From assembly GCA_003550325.1 (NCBI GenBank), contig QKWP01000036.1:617286-681285 (forward strand): 64,000 nucleotides of DNA, in the 5' to 3' direction. Positions 36,454-48,586 of this stretch are shown here, piece by piece. The notes under the pieces were generated by a model. The model was not told the origin of the DNA and ran no database searches. It was given only the letters and a program-made list of their open reading frames with translations. The translations under genes and the position numbers were made by a program. The stretch comes from Gigaspora rosea (lineage: Eukaryota; Glomeromycota; Glomeromycetes; Diversisporales; Gigasporaceae). The stretch's first letter is position 1; every line of letters begins with the position of its first letter.

Positions 36454-36805
36454 TAGTCAATCTCCATAAATGCAATTTGTGCGACAAGCCTACAACATGC
36501 ATTTAGGGAGGTTTGTATTTAGAGAGAGCCAATTAAATTTCAATTCAAAAATTAGATCATTAAGCTTGTATAATTTCTACCAAAAACTGTATAACCTATT
36601 TAAAACTAAAATTTGATTGGCTACGTGCATTTAGAGAGGTTAGTGTAATATGAAATATTATTTAAAAGAACATGCATTTACAGAATATAGAACATGCAAT
36701 TAACACTAATAACATCTTACAGAAAAGAAAAAAATGTACATTTAGAAAGGTATTGTATTTATGGAAGTTGCATTTATAGGGGTTGCATTTATGGAGGTTC
36801 AACTG
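36454..36805. mobile_element. Tc1/mariner-like MITE, 352 bp
   Basis: Ends TAGTCAATCTCCATAAATGC and CAGTTGAACCTCCATAAATG (inverted), flanked by TA at 36452-36453 and 36806-36807. The terminal word recurs internally as GCATTTAGAGAGGTT-like phrases at least six times. Confidence 0.65.
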
Positions 36806-37054
36806 TATATGCATTTGTATTTTTTATATAATAGATACTTGTATAATAGTAAATTTGCAAATTTTTATATTCTTTTCTTTAATTTTAAGTATTTTGAAAT
36901 TTACAAAGCCAATTTTAATGCTCTAACTACTATTAACATTAGAAGAATCTTCTATATACCTTTAATTAGAACATAAGAAATTTTATTTAGTATAATAGAG
37001 CCTTTTTAATATTTAAAGAATTATTTTAACTAATTATATGGGCATTATTTTATA

Positions 37055-38471
37055 GCGACCCATTGCCATGGCGACCCGTGATCAGCCATTCAAAAGCGAT
37101 CACATGGTTAGCTTTTTTTATTAAAAAAAAACTTTGCAAAACTTTGTGAACCTTTGCGAACCTTTGTGAAACAAAAAAAAACTCTGAAACTTTGCAAAAC
37201 TTTATGAAACTTTGCAAAACTTTGCAAAACTTTGCAAAACGAAAAAAAATTTACGAACTTCATTGCACGATGAAGTGATGAACACCATTTTTTATTATTT
37301 TAAAAAAAAAACTTCATGAAATACATGTAATATAAAAAAACAAAACTTGCGAACCTTTATGAAACCTTGCAAAAACTTTACGAAACAAAAAAAAATTTTA
37401 CAAATATCAATACACAATGAAGTGATAAAATCTCATTTTTTATTATTTAAAAAAAAAACTTTGTGAAATAAAATAATAATAATAATAAAAAAAAAACTTT
37501 GTGAAGCTTTGCAAAACTTTGTGAAAACTTTGCAAAACAAAAAAAAATTTATACATAATTGCACAATAAGCATTATTGCGTAACAAAATGACGAAGCCAC
37601 CAAAACCACTAATCTATCCACACCAAAACCACCAATCCACTATGACAAAGGATGGCGAAAGAAACAGCCTATCTACTGTGACAAAGACAGCGAAAGCAGA
37701 AGGTGAAAACAACGAATAATCCTTGAAAGAACTACTAAAAATGACAAGTTTACCGAAAGAACTCATAAAAGACAAGAGACAAACACACCAAAAAAAGACA
37801 AATTAACTGGAAAAGTTTACTGGAAAATTAAACAAAAAATGATGAAGAACTTAACCGAAAAATAACGAAAAATCAATGCAGAAACAGATGAACTTATCGA
37901 AAGAACCCATTAAAAAGTAACAAATTTACTGAAAAAATCTACCAAAAAAAAACTAACAACGAAAAGCTTACGGTACTGGAAAATTCACCAAAAATGATGA
38001 AGATTTACTAGAAGAACCCACGAAGAACAACACCAAAAAATGATGAACTTGCTAAAAGACCCACCAAAAAATGAGAAAACCCACCAAAAATAACGACAAA
38101 CTTGCTGGAAGAATCTACTAAAACCAATGAAAACCTATTAACTCTATGAAAAACCCAACGCAGAACTTGGTGAAAGAACTTGAAAAAAACCTACTGAATC
38201 ACACAATCTAAGCACGACCAACTTCATGAGGCTTCAACTATGACACCAACTATGACACCAATGATAGCACCAATGAAAGCACTGTGACAGCTCCTGCGAA
38301 GACTTCACAATGACTCAAAATAACTATTAAAAAATATTGCGTTAATAAAAAACAAAAAAAAATAAAATATTAATAAAATAAAATAGAAATAAAAAAAACA
38401 GATCATCTATATGATCGCCAATCTAAAAAATGATTAGTCAATCATATAGGGTCGCCATAGTGATGGGTCGC
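37055..38471. mobile_element. GCGACCC-ended TIR element, 1.4 kb
   Basis: Left GCGACCCATTGCCATGGCG and right inverted GCGACCCATCACTATGGCG, with TA on both outer sides. Just inside the ends are GATCA-type inverted words. The interior has an AACTTTGCAA microsatellite (about 37135-37560) and a degenerate minisatellite with CCACCAAAAAATGATGAACT-type units (about 37700-38150). No transposase. Confidence 0.65.
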
Positions 38472-38758
38472 TATCTATAATTTTCCTAATTATATTATCA
38501 CTTGGATATATCAGTTACTTGATTTAAAAAATATAGTAAGAAATTAATTAACTTTAAAGAACCCATTTTTTTAAACTACTTGGAATTAAAAATTAAAATA
38601 TTAAACTAGATTATTAAATACTACTAAATACTATATATATTTAAAATTTAATAAAGATTTATATGTATATTTTTAAATAAATTTAATTAAAATATAATTA
38701 AAATAACCAGTAGTGATAATTACTACTAGTTACACAGCAGTATAAAAAGATCAGCTAT

Positions 38759-38801
38759 TCTTTTTTTTTGTTTCTTTTTTTCTTTCTTTCTTTTTCTTTA
38801 A
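38759..38801 (+). repeat. Polypyrimidine tract
   Basis: Almost pure T/C run with TTTC tetramers (TTTCTTTCTTTC). Confidence 0.7.
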
Positions 38802-39063
38802 AGTCCTATGTTTATACTAGTGATGCTACTGAAATTGATTTTTGAAAAAGGCCTATTTCGTCTTCATTAGAGAAAATTAAAATTTTTTATAAGGAAGAGC
38901 AAATAAAATTTATATAGATATGTTCTTTATAATTTCATCTATTCAAAAAAAGTATCAAATAATTTTGTTTTTCAAGTAAAATAGGTCAAAAACAATTTCG
39001 TCTTCAAATTTTAATTTCGGGTTTTAGAACCCAAAATGCTTTCGTCCTCATGTATAGTTTATA

Positions 39064-39349
39064 GGGTTTTATAATTTATTGCACCTGCAATACATTGCAC
39101 CCCTTCTATTAATTAAAAAGTTTCCCTATGAAACCACCCTTGGAGTTCTAATAAAAAATACTCTGCATGAAATTTTGGCATAAACTATACCCCTGCTCCA
39201 TCCCAGACCTTAACCCTAACCTAATATTAATTAAATTTTATTTTTTGCTTTGATAAAAATTTCTTTAATTGTTTGTTACACAAAATTGATGATCCATATA
39301 GTTATAATAGGGTGCAATATATTGCACTGTGCAATAAATTATAAATCCC
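39064..39349. mobile_element. Mutator-like MITE, 286 bp
   Basis: Ends GGGTTTTATAATTTATTGCA and its inverse finishing AATAAATTATAAATCCC, with about 45-bp terminal repeats, flanked by a perfect 9-bp duplication TAGTTTATA (39055-39063 and 39350-39358). 9 bp and a G start fit Mutator-like elements. Confidence 0.75.
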
Positions 39350-39356
39350 TAGTTTA

Positions 39357-40326
39357 TACCCCCAGATTTATTATTCATACCCCTACAAATTTAACATTTT
39401 TTAAAATTGAGCAAAAATATTTTAGTAACTGCCAGATCAAATTTAGTAAACTTTTTTTTTAAATTCTATAGATTCATAGAATTTAAATAAAAAAAAGTTT
39501 ATTGAATTTGGTCTAGTAGTTGCTGAGATATCTTTGCTCAAAGTTTGAAAAAAATCAAAACGTCTATCAAAACAAACTATACAAAATTTATTTTTAAATT
39601 TGAGCAAAGATATTTTTGCAACTACTAAACCAAATTTAATGAACTTTTTTTGTTTGAATTCTATAAATCTATAGAATTAAAATGAAAAAAATTTATGGAA
39701 TTTAACTTGAGTTATCTTCACTCAAATTTTTAAAAAAATTCAAACAGTCTATCAAAACAGAAGCTGCGCCAAAATTTTTTCCAAACTTTAAATGAAGATA
39801 TCTTAGCAACTACCAAGTCAAATTCAATAAATTTTTTTATTTGGTTTCTTTGAATTCATAGAATTCAAATAAAAAAATTTATTGAATTTGACTTGGTAAT
39901 TGCTAAGATATCTTTATTTAAAGTTTGAAAAAAATTTTGGTACAGCTTCTGTTTTGATAGACATTTCAAATTTTTTTTAAAATTTGAGTGAAGATAACTC
40001 TATAACTTTTAAATTAAATTTTATAAATTTTTTTTATTTTAATTCTATTGATTCATAGAATTCAAACAAAAAAAGTTTATTAAATTTGGTTTAGTATTTG
40101 CAGAAATATCTTTGCTCAAAGTATAAAGTAAATTTTGTATAGTTTTTTTTTGATAGATAGTTTGATTTTTTTCAAATTTTGAGCAAAGATATCTTAGCAA
40201 CTACTGGACCAAATTCAATAAACTTTTTTTTATTTGAATTCTATAGATCTATAGAATGTAAAAGAAAAAGTTTACTAAGTTTGATCTGATAGTTACTAAG
40301 GAGTATGAATAATAGATATGGGGGTA
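39357..40326. mobile_element. TACCCCC-ended foldback element made of alternating hairpins
   Basis: Terminal repeats TACCCCCAGATTTATTATTC and TACCCCCATATCTATTATTC, about 30 bp with three mismatches. The interior alternates GCAAAGATATCTTAGCAACT and its complement AGTTGCTAAGATATCTTTGC, joined by GAATTCTATAGA palindromes: at least five hairpin units in tandem. Directly adjoins the Mutator-like MITE. Confidence 0.65.
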
Positions 40327-41240
40327 TAAAAATAGGACCCTTTTTTTATTGTTTTTTTTATTACTGTATTTACAGTTGTAATACAGTTTGTATTATTTAT
40401 TTTGGTGTTTTTCTTTCATGTCTAGTATTTAATTTAGTAATTCTTGTAATGCTGTTTTTTTTGTTATAAATATTGCTATATATCTTTTTTTTCATTATTG
40501 GAGTCATAAAATTTGGTACTTCTTTAGACACAGGTTAGTTATTTTTATGCATATAGCTAAGTATTTTGTTTCTTTTGTTTTTAGTTTCATTTTTTGTATT
40601 AATGCAGTACTAACTCTTCTTTTTGGATATTGAATTGTTTACCATCATTTATGTTTTCCATTCTGCTGCTATTAATTGGAAAGCTTTTATGGTTAGTGTT
40701 GAGTTTTGTTGTATTATATTGGTACTTTTTTTGTCATTTTGTCATTTTTTAGCATAATTATAAAGATAAGTATTCTATTTTTTTGTTGTTCTGTATTAGT
40801 TTGTGTACATGCTAACTAACTCTTCTTTTCTGTAACAAGATTATTTGCTGTAGGTAGCTGTCACATATCATTTTTTTTAATGCTTTTTTCAAAGTCTTTG
40901 TTTGTCATATGCTGTTAAGATATTGTGATTTAGTTAGGATTATAGTTAGGGTTTGAATATAGTTGATTGTACTAGGCATCTAGAAAAATAGAATAACGCA
41001 AAGGTGATAGCCATAGTGAGCGACTATAGAGTTTGCTTTATTTACTCTTGTAGGTGTTGCTGAGTGTAATCAAAGTGTGATGTATTTATTTTCTAGAAAT
41101 TTTTAATAAAATGTATATTTTAGTTGTATTACATAAAAATAATGTAAAAAAGTATGCAGCAATAATTGCATAATGAATGCATTGTATAAATATTTATTAA
41201 AATAAATTAAATTTTTTGGTTATACAAAAGGGTAATGACA
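40327..41240. other. T-rich non-coding stretch
   Basis: No gene or repeat structure recognised. Confidence 0.5.
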
Positions 41241-41248
41241 GTCACCAC

Positions 41249-41660
41249 CAATATTTAAAATTTGATGTTCTTATGCTCTCATGAGAACACTAAATTTTTT
41301 TAAGAACATTAAAATGTTCTCTTATTTGAGAACATTTTGTACTGATAAAATGTTCTCAAAATATTTTTAGTTTTAGTTTTTTTTACATATTTGAAGAAAA
41401 GATTCATAGTTGCAAAAAGTTAAATAAGTAGATTACATGATCAATTCAACCAATTTAAATGTTCTAAGTACTATTAAAATCAGAAAGCCTTTGTTTATAA
41501 CTTTACTTAAAAGTCCAAGATAGGTTTATACAATAAAAATATATGCATATTTAAAAAATAAAATTTATATAATGAGAACATTAAAAATTTTTTGAGAACA
41601 TTAATACTCTAAATTTAGTTCATTTGAGAATATAATTTTGAATTTGAATTTTAAACACTG
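41249..41660. mobile_element. hAT-like MITE with AGAACAT subterminal words
   Basis: Ends CAATATTTAAAATTTGATG and inverted CAGTGTTTAAAATTCAAATT, flanked by GTCACCAC (41241-41248) and GTTACCAC (41661-41668), 8 bp with one mismatch. The word GAGAACATT or its complement occurs about eight times near the ends, a usual layout for hAT transposase sites. Confidence 0.7.
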
Positions 41661-41668
41661 GTTACCAC

Positions 41669-42015
41669 TGGTTATAGTTAGTAATATTCAATTTAATTTA
41701 AATAATTTTTTTGTATAAATTTATATATATATATAGAATTATGTAAGTCAACACATCTAATTTATAAGTAATAGCACTGTGATTAATATAGTTAACTAAA
41801 CAATGCTAACTAGTGATACAAATTAAAAAAAATTAACAACTAATTGAAACCAACTTAATTAATTAGTCGATTAATTGACTAGTTACAAGATTATAAGTGA
41901 TTTTTATATAAAGATTACCTAGATTTACTATAAATTATAATTTATCATTAAATTTGGTTTGTTAATAAGTTTAGTATATAATTGCAATAATACAATTATT
42001 GTAATAATTACATAT
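41669..42015. other. AT-rich spacer
   Basis: Short TTAATTAATTAGTCGATTAATT-like palindromic sequence near 41865; nothing else seen. Confidence 0.5.
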
Positions 42016-42235
42016 ATTATGCTTAGAGATGGGAAAAATGCGCATTTTATAATAAATGCACATGAATACACATTAATGGCATGATATATAAAATGTGCAT
42101 ACTGCATGATAAAAAATTTTTTTAATTTTTATCTTTATTATTGAAATATATCTAACTAAAGATACTACATATTGATTCTTAATCGGATTTTGCCTATATA
42201 TATAAATTTTTACAAATTTGCTAATTGTAAACCTA

Positions 42236-42290
42236 GTAACGGCTGAAGCTGGAATTTTTAATTATTTTAATATGAAATTTCAAAAAATTT
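42236..42290 (+). repeat. Truncated relative of the Harbinger-like MITE
   Basis: GGCTGAAGCTGGAATTTTTA and the following TTTTAATATGAAATTT phrase match the left end of 30217-30446. No right end found. Confidence 0.45.
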
Positions 42291-42918
42291 TCAGGTCTTT
42301 TGTTAGGGGACTTCATCATTGCTTATCTTATATAATTTGACACCTGACCCATGGCTCTGCCATGGGAGCTTTGTATAGAACTTTAGAATCTTAGTTAAAA
42401 TCTGTAAATTCGCATTATGAAATATTCATAAATATGCTGAGTTAGTTTGCATTGAATCATAATAAAAAAATTCTGTTACTGAACATACTATTCTATCAAC
42501 TACAGTACATGGTCAAGATTGAGTTAGTTTGCATTAAAATTATGTTATTACAAAATTCTGCCACAGAATTCACACTCTATTTCAGTATGGTTGAGCTAGT
42601 TTTTATTAGAATTATTGTGATTTTTATCATGAGTTTTTATGAAAAATTCTATTACAAAATTTGTTCGCTATACCAGTAATTACAATATATAGTGGGTTAG
42701 TTTGAATCAGTATAAGCTAACTATTACAAAGCTCATAACTCCTTTTAAAATAAGTGTTACAAAGAGAAAACCTTGTATTGCTATATTACTTTTAGCTCAT
42801 TGATCACCTTTTGAACATAACCGTAATTTTAGATCAAACACACAATGTTGATTTTTCGTTTTGCATTACATGGATTTCAAAATTCAGGACGGACGGATGG
42901 GGGGTTTTTTTTTAAATA

Positions 42919-43912
42919 CAATCAGACCTCCCTATAGTCACTCCCCATATAGTCACACCTCTATTTAAGCACCCAATTTTGTGCAACGGACTCAAACATA
43001 GTAAAAAAACCTCATTATAGTCACAAATCGCTTATAATCACTATTACCATGAAAATTTGATTTTTTAACAATTTTATTAATAAAAAACCCTTATTATAGT
43101 CACCAATTTTTAACTAAATATGGATTATATAATCTGATTGGCCAATTTTCATATTCACGTATATTTAAAATTATTTATTAATTGATAATCCGCCTGCAAC
43201 TGGAGAGTGATCCTATAGGCGAAATGTGGAGTGCTTCCATCTAATTTTTTTCCTTACTAAGTTAACGATACATGTCCACTAATTAAAAGTTGTAGAGCCC
43301 GTCGAGACGCATCTAATGGTGGTTAGATCATCCAAATCGGCCCAGTGGATGGCGAGTTATCGTCGAAAAACGATTGGCCGACTATATAAAAATCCGTGAC
43401 GGAGATTACATATGAAAATCACTATAGGCGAAATGTGGAGTGCTTCCATCTAAAACGTTTTTTTTCTTACTAAGTTAACGATACATGCCCACTAATTGAA
43501 AGTTGTAGAGCTCGTCGAGACGCATCTAACGGTGGTTAGATCATCCAAATCGACCCAGTGGATGGTGAGATATCGTTGTAAAACGATTGGCCGACTATAT
43601 AAAATCTCTTATGTAAACAAATATTGTTTACATAGAGATTTTATATAGTCGGCCAATCGTTTTACAACGATATCTCGCCATCCACTGGGCCGATTTGAAT
43701 AATCTAACCACCGTTAGATGCGTCTCGACGAGCTCTACAACGTTCAATTAGTGGGCATGTATCGTTAACTTAGTAAGAAAAAGTTTTAGATGGAAGCACG
43801 CCACATTTCGCCTATAGATGACCATAATGAGGTATTTTATTTATAGTCACACCTCTTCACAATCACCAAAATAGGGTGCGACGGACTTGGTGATTATAGA
43901 GAGGGACGACTG
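42919..43912. mobile_element. TA-inserted (pogo/mariner-like) element, 994 bp
   Basis: Left CAATCAGACCTCCCTATAGT and right inverted CAGTCGTCCCTCTCTATAAT, with TA on both sides (42917-42918, 43913-43914). TATAGTCAC words are repeated inside each end. It encloses three copies of a 0.2-kb unit. Confidence 0.7.
43213..43817. repeat. Three 0.2-kb units, two direct and one inverted (long hairpin)
   Basis: Unit A starts at 43213 and unit B at 43422 (209-bp period). Unit C (about 43625-43817) is the reverse complement of B, so B and C form a hairpin with about 190-bp arms closing at ATGTAAACA-AATAT-TGTTTACAT (43611-43633). Each unit contains CCACTGGGCCGATTTGGATG in one orientation or the other. Confidence 0.85.
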
Positions 43913-44856
43913 TAACTGCAAATAGAATAATATTCACATTTAAGGTTATTCGATGTTAATTTTTCATTTTGCACAACAAGGAATCAAAAAATTGGGCCGG
44001 CAGTCATATTTTTCCTGTTAGTCCTATCAGACAATTACGGGAAATTAAGGTCTCTATCGGATGATACCAGATGAAAATAGCAGGAAAAAATAATTGTCAA
44101 AAATCTAACAATTGCCACAATTGGGAACTAAAAAAAAAAAAAAATTTGAAAAAATTGAAAAAAATGGGATGACAAGTAATGAAACAGAGTCACTGAGAAA
44201 ATTAGCTGATTATCAGATAATCTGGCAGCAAAAATTCCGACCAAAAATTCTAAAAATCAATCATTAAATATTTGGTTGAATGTAACTTTTTTGATATTCG
44301 CTAATATAAGTTATTACTATTTTTTTTATTAATCATATGTTTTATCTATAGCGGAGATTTGTCATGTTCTTGCACTTTTTCTTGCGCTTGCACTTATTCT
44401 TGAACTTGAGACCATTATACAAAATGTTTTCAAATTCGTGAATTTTTTTAGCCCAAAATAGTTTGTAAATATTAGGCAATCAAACAACAAAAGTAAATTT
44501 GGAAAATTCACGTTCACGATTTTGTGTTGTTTAAGGGTGTTAATAAGGGCATTAAAATGATATAATAATTACTTGAATGTTATAATACTTACTCGACCAT
44601 GATAATAGTCATAATCATCTTACGTATTTCTGTTAGTTTTACTACATTTAGGCCATATTTTTCGGATACGGCCAATCAAAAATGTTAAAGCGAACAGACC
44701 CAGAGTTGAAGTATATAGATAGATTAGAATGTTAATTATACTTATTTTATATTAATTTTTCTATAAAATTTTGATGGGATAAAATGCGCATGATTCGGAA
44801 ACATGCGCATGATTGAGGAATCATACGCACGCATGAAACCCATCTCTAATTATGCT

Positions 44857-45661
44857 ACAGTATATATATTATTAGGCCTTGTAAATACAATTTTATTTTA
44901 TTTATTTTATTGTCTAAAAACAAGATATCAAAAATCTGGTCTTCATGAGTCGCATTTAGAAAGATTTGACTACAGTATATTAATTATAAAAACAAAATTT
45001 TATAACCAAAAAGATTCATTATCAAAAAGAAAAGAAAAATTTATACTAAATTTTTAAATTATCTTTTTTGAATGCACTATACTGTATTTTCCATACACTT
45101 AAATTAAATTTTAAATATACAGTATGCTTAATTCTATAAATACGTTTTTATTGTTACAAAGTATGATATGTACACGTTATTTAAGTATAAATTAGAAATA
45201 TATATATGAAAAATAAAAAATATATTCTCTGCTCTTAATTTTCAAATTAGACTTCCGAGTTTTCAACACCCAATTTAATATCGATACACGTGTATATTTT
45301 CTAAATTTTACGGCTAATCCTAAAATTTATTATTATTATTTATTTTTTTTTTTTATAAAAAAATTCTATAATATAAACGTGACATCTAATTCGAATTTTG
45401 ATTAACTTATTTTTACAATATCAGGTAATCTATAAAAATCAACTAATCACGATGAGAGCCCAACAGATGAATAAAGACAAATTTATTACAACGAGAAAGA
45501 GTATCACTGCGTTAAGATTCAATATTATTTTGTGTTCCAAATAGTCGATCGGAATTTCTCCTTTGATTACACAGACTACATCAATTACCAGTTTGTAGAT
45601 ATAATGTTCGATTATGTATTTTCATTTTTATTAAATTATTGAAATGTATACCAAGCACTAC
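44857..45661. other. Spacer downstream of the kinase-Sec31 gene
   Basis: AT-rich; no gene seen. Likely holds the 3' region of the minus-strand gene ending at 45662. Confidence 0.5.
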
Positions 45662-47556
45662 TTATTGAAGAGTTCTCAGAACATTTATCAATTGCTTTAT
45701 TCCGACAATCCTAAAACATATATGCATAAAAAGAATGAAATGGTAAAAAATTTAAAAAACCGATAAAAATATTAAAAGTAACATCAGGAAAATAATATCA
45801 ATTGAATTAAATTACCATTTCCCACACTCTACCATTTTAGTGGCCATCAACTGCACCTGAATGTTGATGGCATTATGAAAATTACGCGACTCCAAATCTA
45901 AACGCATTACAAAAAATTGTAAAAACAACGCAAACATTCAGTAATCAGAATACCAATTCAAAGTTAACAAACCAACCTCTAATGAGATTTAATAATAATT
46001 CAATAACGTCCGGAGAAACTTCGTCATTATTTAAAGCATCAAACAGTAAGTTAAGGCGTTTTTCAGTATCATCCAACGGTTTTTTTTGTGTATTCTATGA
46101 TAATCATGTATAAAAATTTATAAATAAATCAAAATTACAAGAATTCAAAGTGTATAAAATAACTAGTCCAACTTACAGGACAATGTTGTCGAGCTCTCAA
46201 TAATTCGTTACTGAGTATAGTAAATATTGGTTTTTGTGCATTTGGAATATGAGTTCTATCACCGGGCGCTATAAATTACATGTATCTTAGTATATTCTAA
46301 GGTTAATGCTTTAGGTGTGATTGCGACAAGAGCCAATCAAAAAACTTACAGTGTTTGTTAAAGGGTGTCGGAGTTTTTGATGGAGTAGGTACTCTAGTTT
46401 AACAGTGAATTCTATTGATAATAAAATGTGTACATTATTTTATGAATAAACTATATACTTACTCGCCGGTAGTCTCACTATGATAAACTGGATCCATTTG
46501 CATATTAGTTAATCTATCACGGATTTTTGCTATATCAGGACGTAAACTTGGATCACTGTTCCAAGCATCTCTATAAATATTCATAAAATCAATCGGAGTT
46601 CCATTAATTAGAGTTTCTCTTCCACCGTTAATTACATGTAAGGCTATTTTTGTTTGGTTAACCATATCTTTAAAAGGAGGCACGCCACTTGATAACTCCC
46701 AAAAAAGTACACCGAGACTATAGATATCAGAAGATTTGTTCCGTTCATACAAAAATGGATTTTTAATATATTGTGGATCAGAAAATGAGCATGTGCCACC
46801 GGCAATAGATTTTGTGCTATTATCTAATGATTTAGATAATCCAAAATCTGTAATCATTAATTTGCCATGATGCACTAATATATTTCCATCATGCTATAAC
46901 TATAACAAATAATATTAATACACGTAATAAAAAGCGAGAAATAAATTAAGCAGAAAAGGTTATCTTACAAGATCACAATGAACAATATTTTCACGATGTA
47001 AACAATTAACCCCGCTAGAAATTTCTTTTGCCATTCTGATTTTAGCTGTCCAATCTAATTCTGAGAAATGCTCACGTAAATAGGAGCGAAGGTTGCCATT
47101 ATTAGCGAACTGAAGAACCATATAGTATCCTTTGGTTTTCGGATCTAATAATTTGTAATTATTAGTTAGCTGATAGAAGTTATTTTATATGATAAAAAAT
47201 CGATATACCTTGTGTGACTCCGCAACGCTATTAATGCGTTTAATCTTGTATATTAATATAAGACGTACCGGTAATATAATAAGGCCAATAAAGACGTGAG
47301 TAAAGACATAAATAAGAGTGTAAATAAAATATTGATGATATCATATAAATACTTCTTTAATAAAGCCATTCAGTGAATTATCATCTTTATTGTAATATAA
47401 TCTCTTCAATGCCACAGCTTTTTCAATGTTGCTTGAATGAGCACTATACACAGCGCCAAACCCTCCTTTTCCAATTTCTTTCCAATCCTGAAAAGAATAA
47501 TACTCAAAAGATGTAATAAGCTTTTGTTTAATAGTATCTTCCAACCAATCTGACAT
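45662..47556 (-). CDS. TKL kinase spliced into a Sec31-like C-terminal domain
   Basis: Exons in coding order: 47556-47353, 47227-47209, 47144-46969, 46893-46463, 46393-46350, 46268-46177, 46094-45977, 45897-45816, 45710-45662; about 404 aa with all phases consistent. Kinase part: GKGGFGAV loop, Lys51 (ALK), HCDLHDGN (HRD arginine is Cys), DFG at 149-151, and SDIYSLGVLFWE. The exon normally giving the C-helix end and strand 4 is reduced to a 19-nt remnant (RCGVTQ), so folding or activity is doubtful. From residue 278 the sequence reads PGDRTHIPNAQKPIFTIL, DDTEKRLNLLFDALNN and ECGKWIVGIKQLI, matching the C terminus of COPII coat protein Sec31. No WD40 part is present. Without the splice at 46462 the kinase would end at an in-frame TAA. 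Kinase and Sec31 homology are each strong; the fusion needs transcript proof. Confidence 0.7.
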
Positions 47557-48586
47557 GTTTAGTATAACAAATAATAGTTTTTATCTTCTAAAATATGCGC
47601 ATATAGTTAAAACAGTACGTATTATGAATTAGGACAAATATGCAGAGAAAAAAAATATCATTAAAAAAGTTATTTTCAGAAGAAAAAATGAATTATGTTA
47701 GTATTATAACCATAGAAAAGTAACATTTAGCGTTATAAGAATTTGATTCTTTATTGACTTTTCTACCCTTAAAGCAGGAACCCTAGAAAATTCAAAAGGA
47801 TTAGAAGCGTTTTAATTGCAATTTTTGTTGGAATATTATACTTTCTTATGCTGTACGACAAATCACAAATTTGATTGGGCAGCATATATAAGGGGAATAA
47901 AGTTGGACTTTATGTAGGAGGTAGAATAGCAGGAATTCTGCTTCTTTTACTGGTAATTGTTTTGGCGAGGAAAACTTGCATTTGTTTGGTAGATTATTGT
48001 TCGAAATGCGAGTCAACCACACTTCTTTGCCACATACGTACGTAGTACTACGATCGAGCGTTGCACAAATTTCACAATAGTGATTGAAAGGCATGCAAAT
48101 AACGCAGAAACGTCAGACAATGGAGGAATCAAGGTATTTATAAAAATACAGAATAGACGACACAGAACTCCTTGATACTGAACCCGAAAACAAGAAGTTT
48201 CTCGAAGGCATACACATATAATCGACGAAAGAATAATTAAAGATTTTGTTAACTATTGTGAAACGTCTCTAATCATTAAAATGTCATTCCACTCTATGGA
48301 GTAACGTGGGATAACAACGGATATATAATAAGGTATGACTTTACAATTTTTTACAATGGAACTTTTCGAGAATTTCTAACGACAAATTTTAAGAAATGAT
48401 AATGAAAGCAGGCCAAAGATCATTGACTTTGGTCTATAAAAGCATATAATGAGACATCTAAGACTTCTGACCGTATGATGAATGTTGGCATATGTCGAAT
48501 CTCATGATCAAACATAATAAATTGATAACAGGTCGGATATACCAGGAACGAAATGCATATGAGTATATAAGTATATTATCGCGGTT
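47557..48586. other. Upstream region of the kinase-Sec31 gene
   Basis: About 1 kb without a convincing ORF. An 82-codon minus-strand ORF (47846-48094) has several Cys, but no known motif was recognised. Confidence 0.4.

Larger units (their letters stand above)
42024..44848. mobile_element. hAT-like element, 2.8 kb, with nested insertions
   Basis: Ends TAGAGATGGGAAAAATGCGC and inverted TAGAGATGGGTTTCATGCGT, flanked by a perfect 8-bp duplication ATTATGCT (42016-42023 and 44849-44856). Subterminal ATGCGCAT words recur at both ends. It contains the TA element 42919-43912 and pieces of the repeat family of 1.7-4.6 kb. No transposase could be read. Confidence 0.7.

Noticed and set aside
44803-45057. 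84-codon ORF across the end of the 2.8-kb hAT-like element
   Set aside because: It begins in the subterminal repeat and crosses the target duplication, so it is not a conserved gene.
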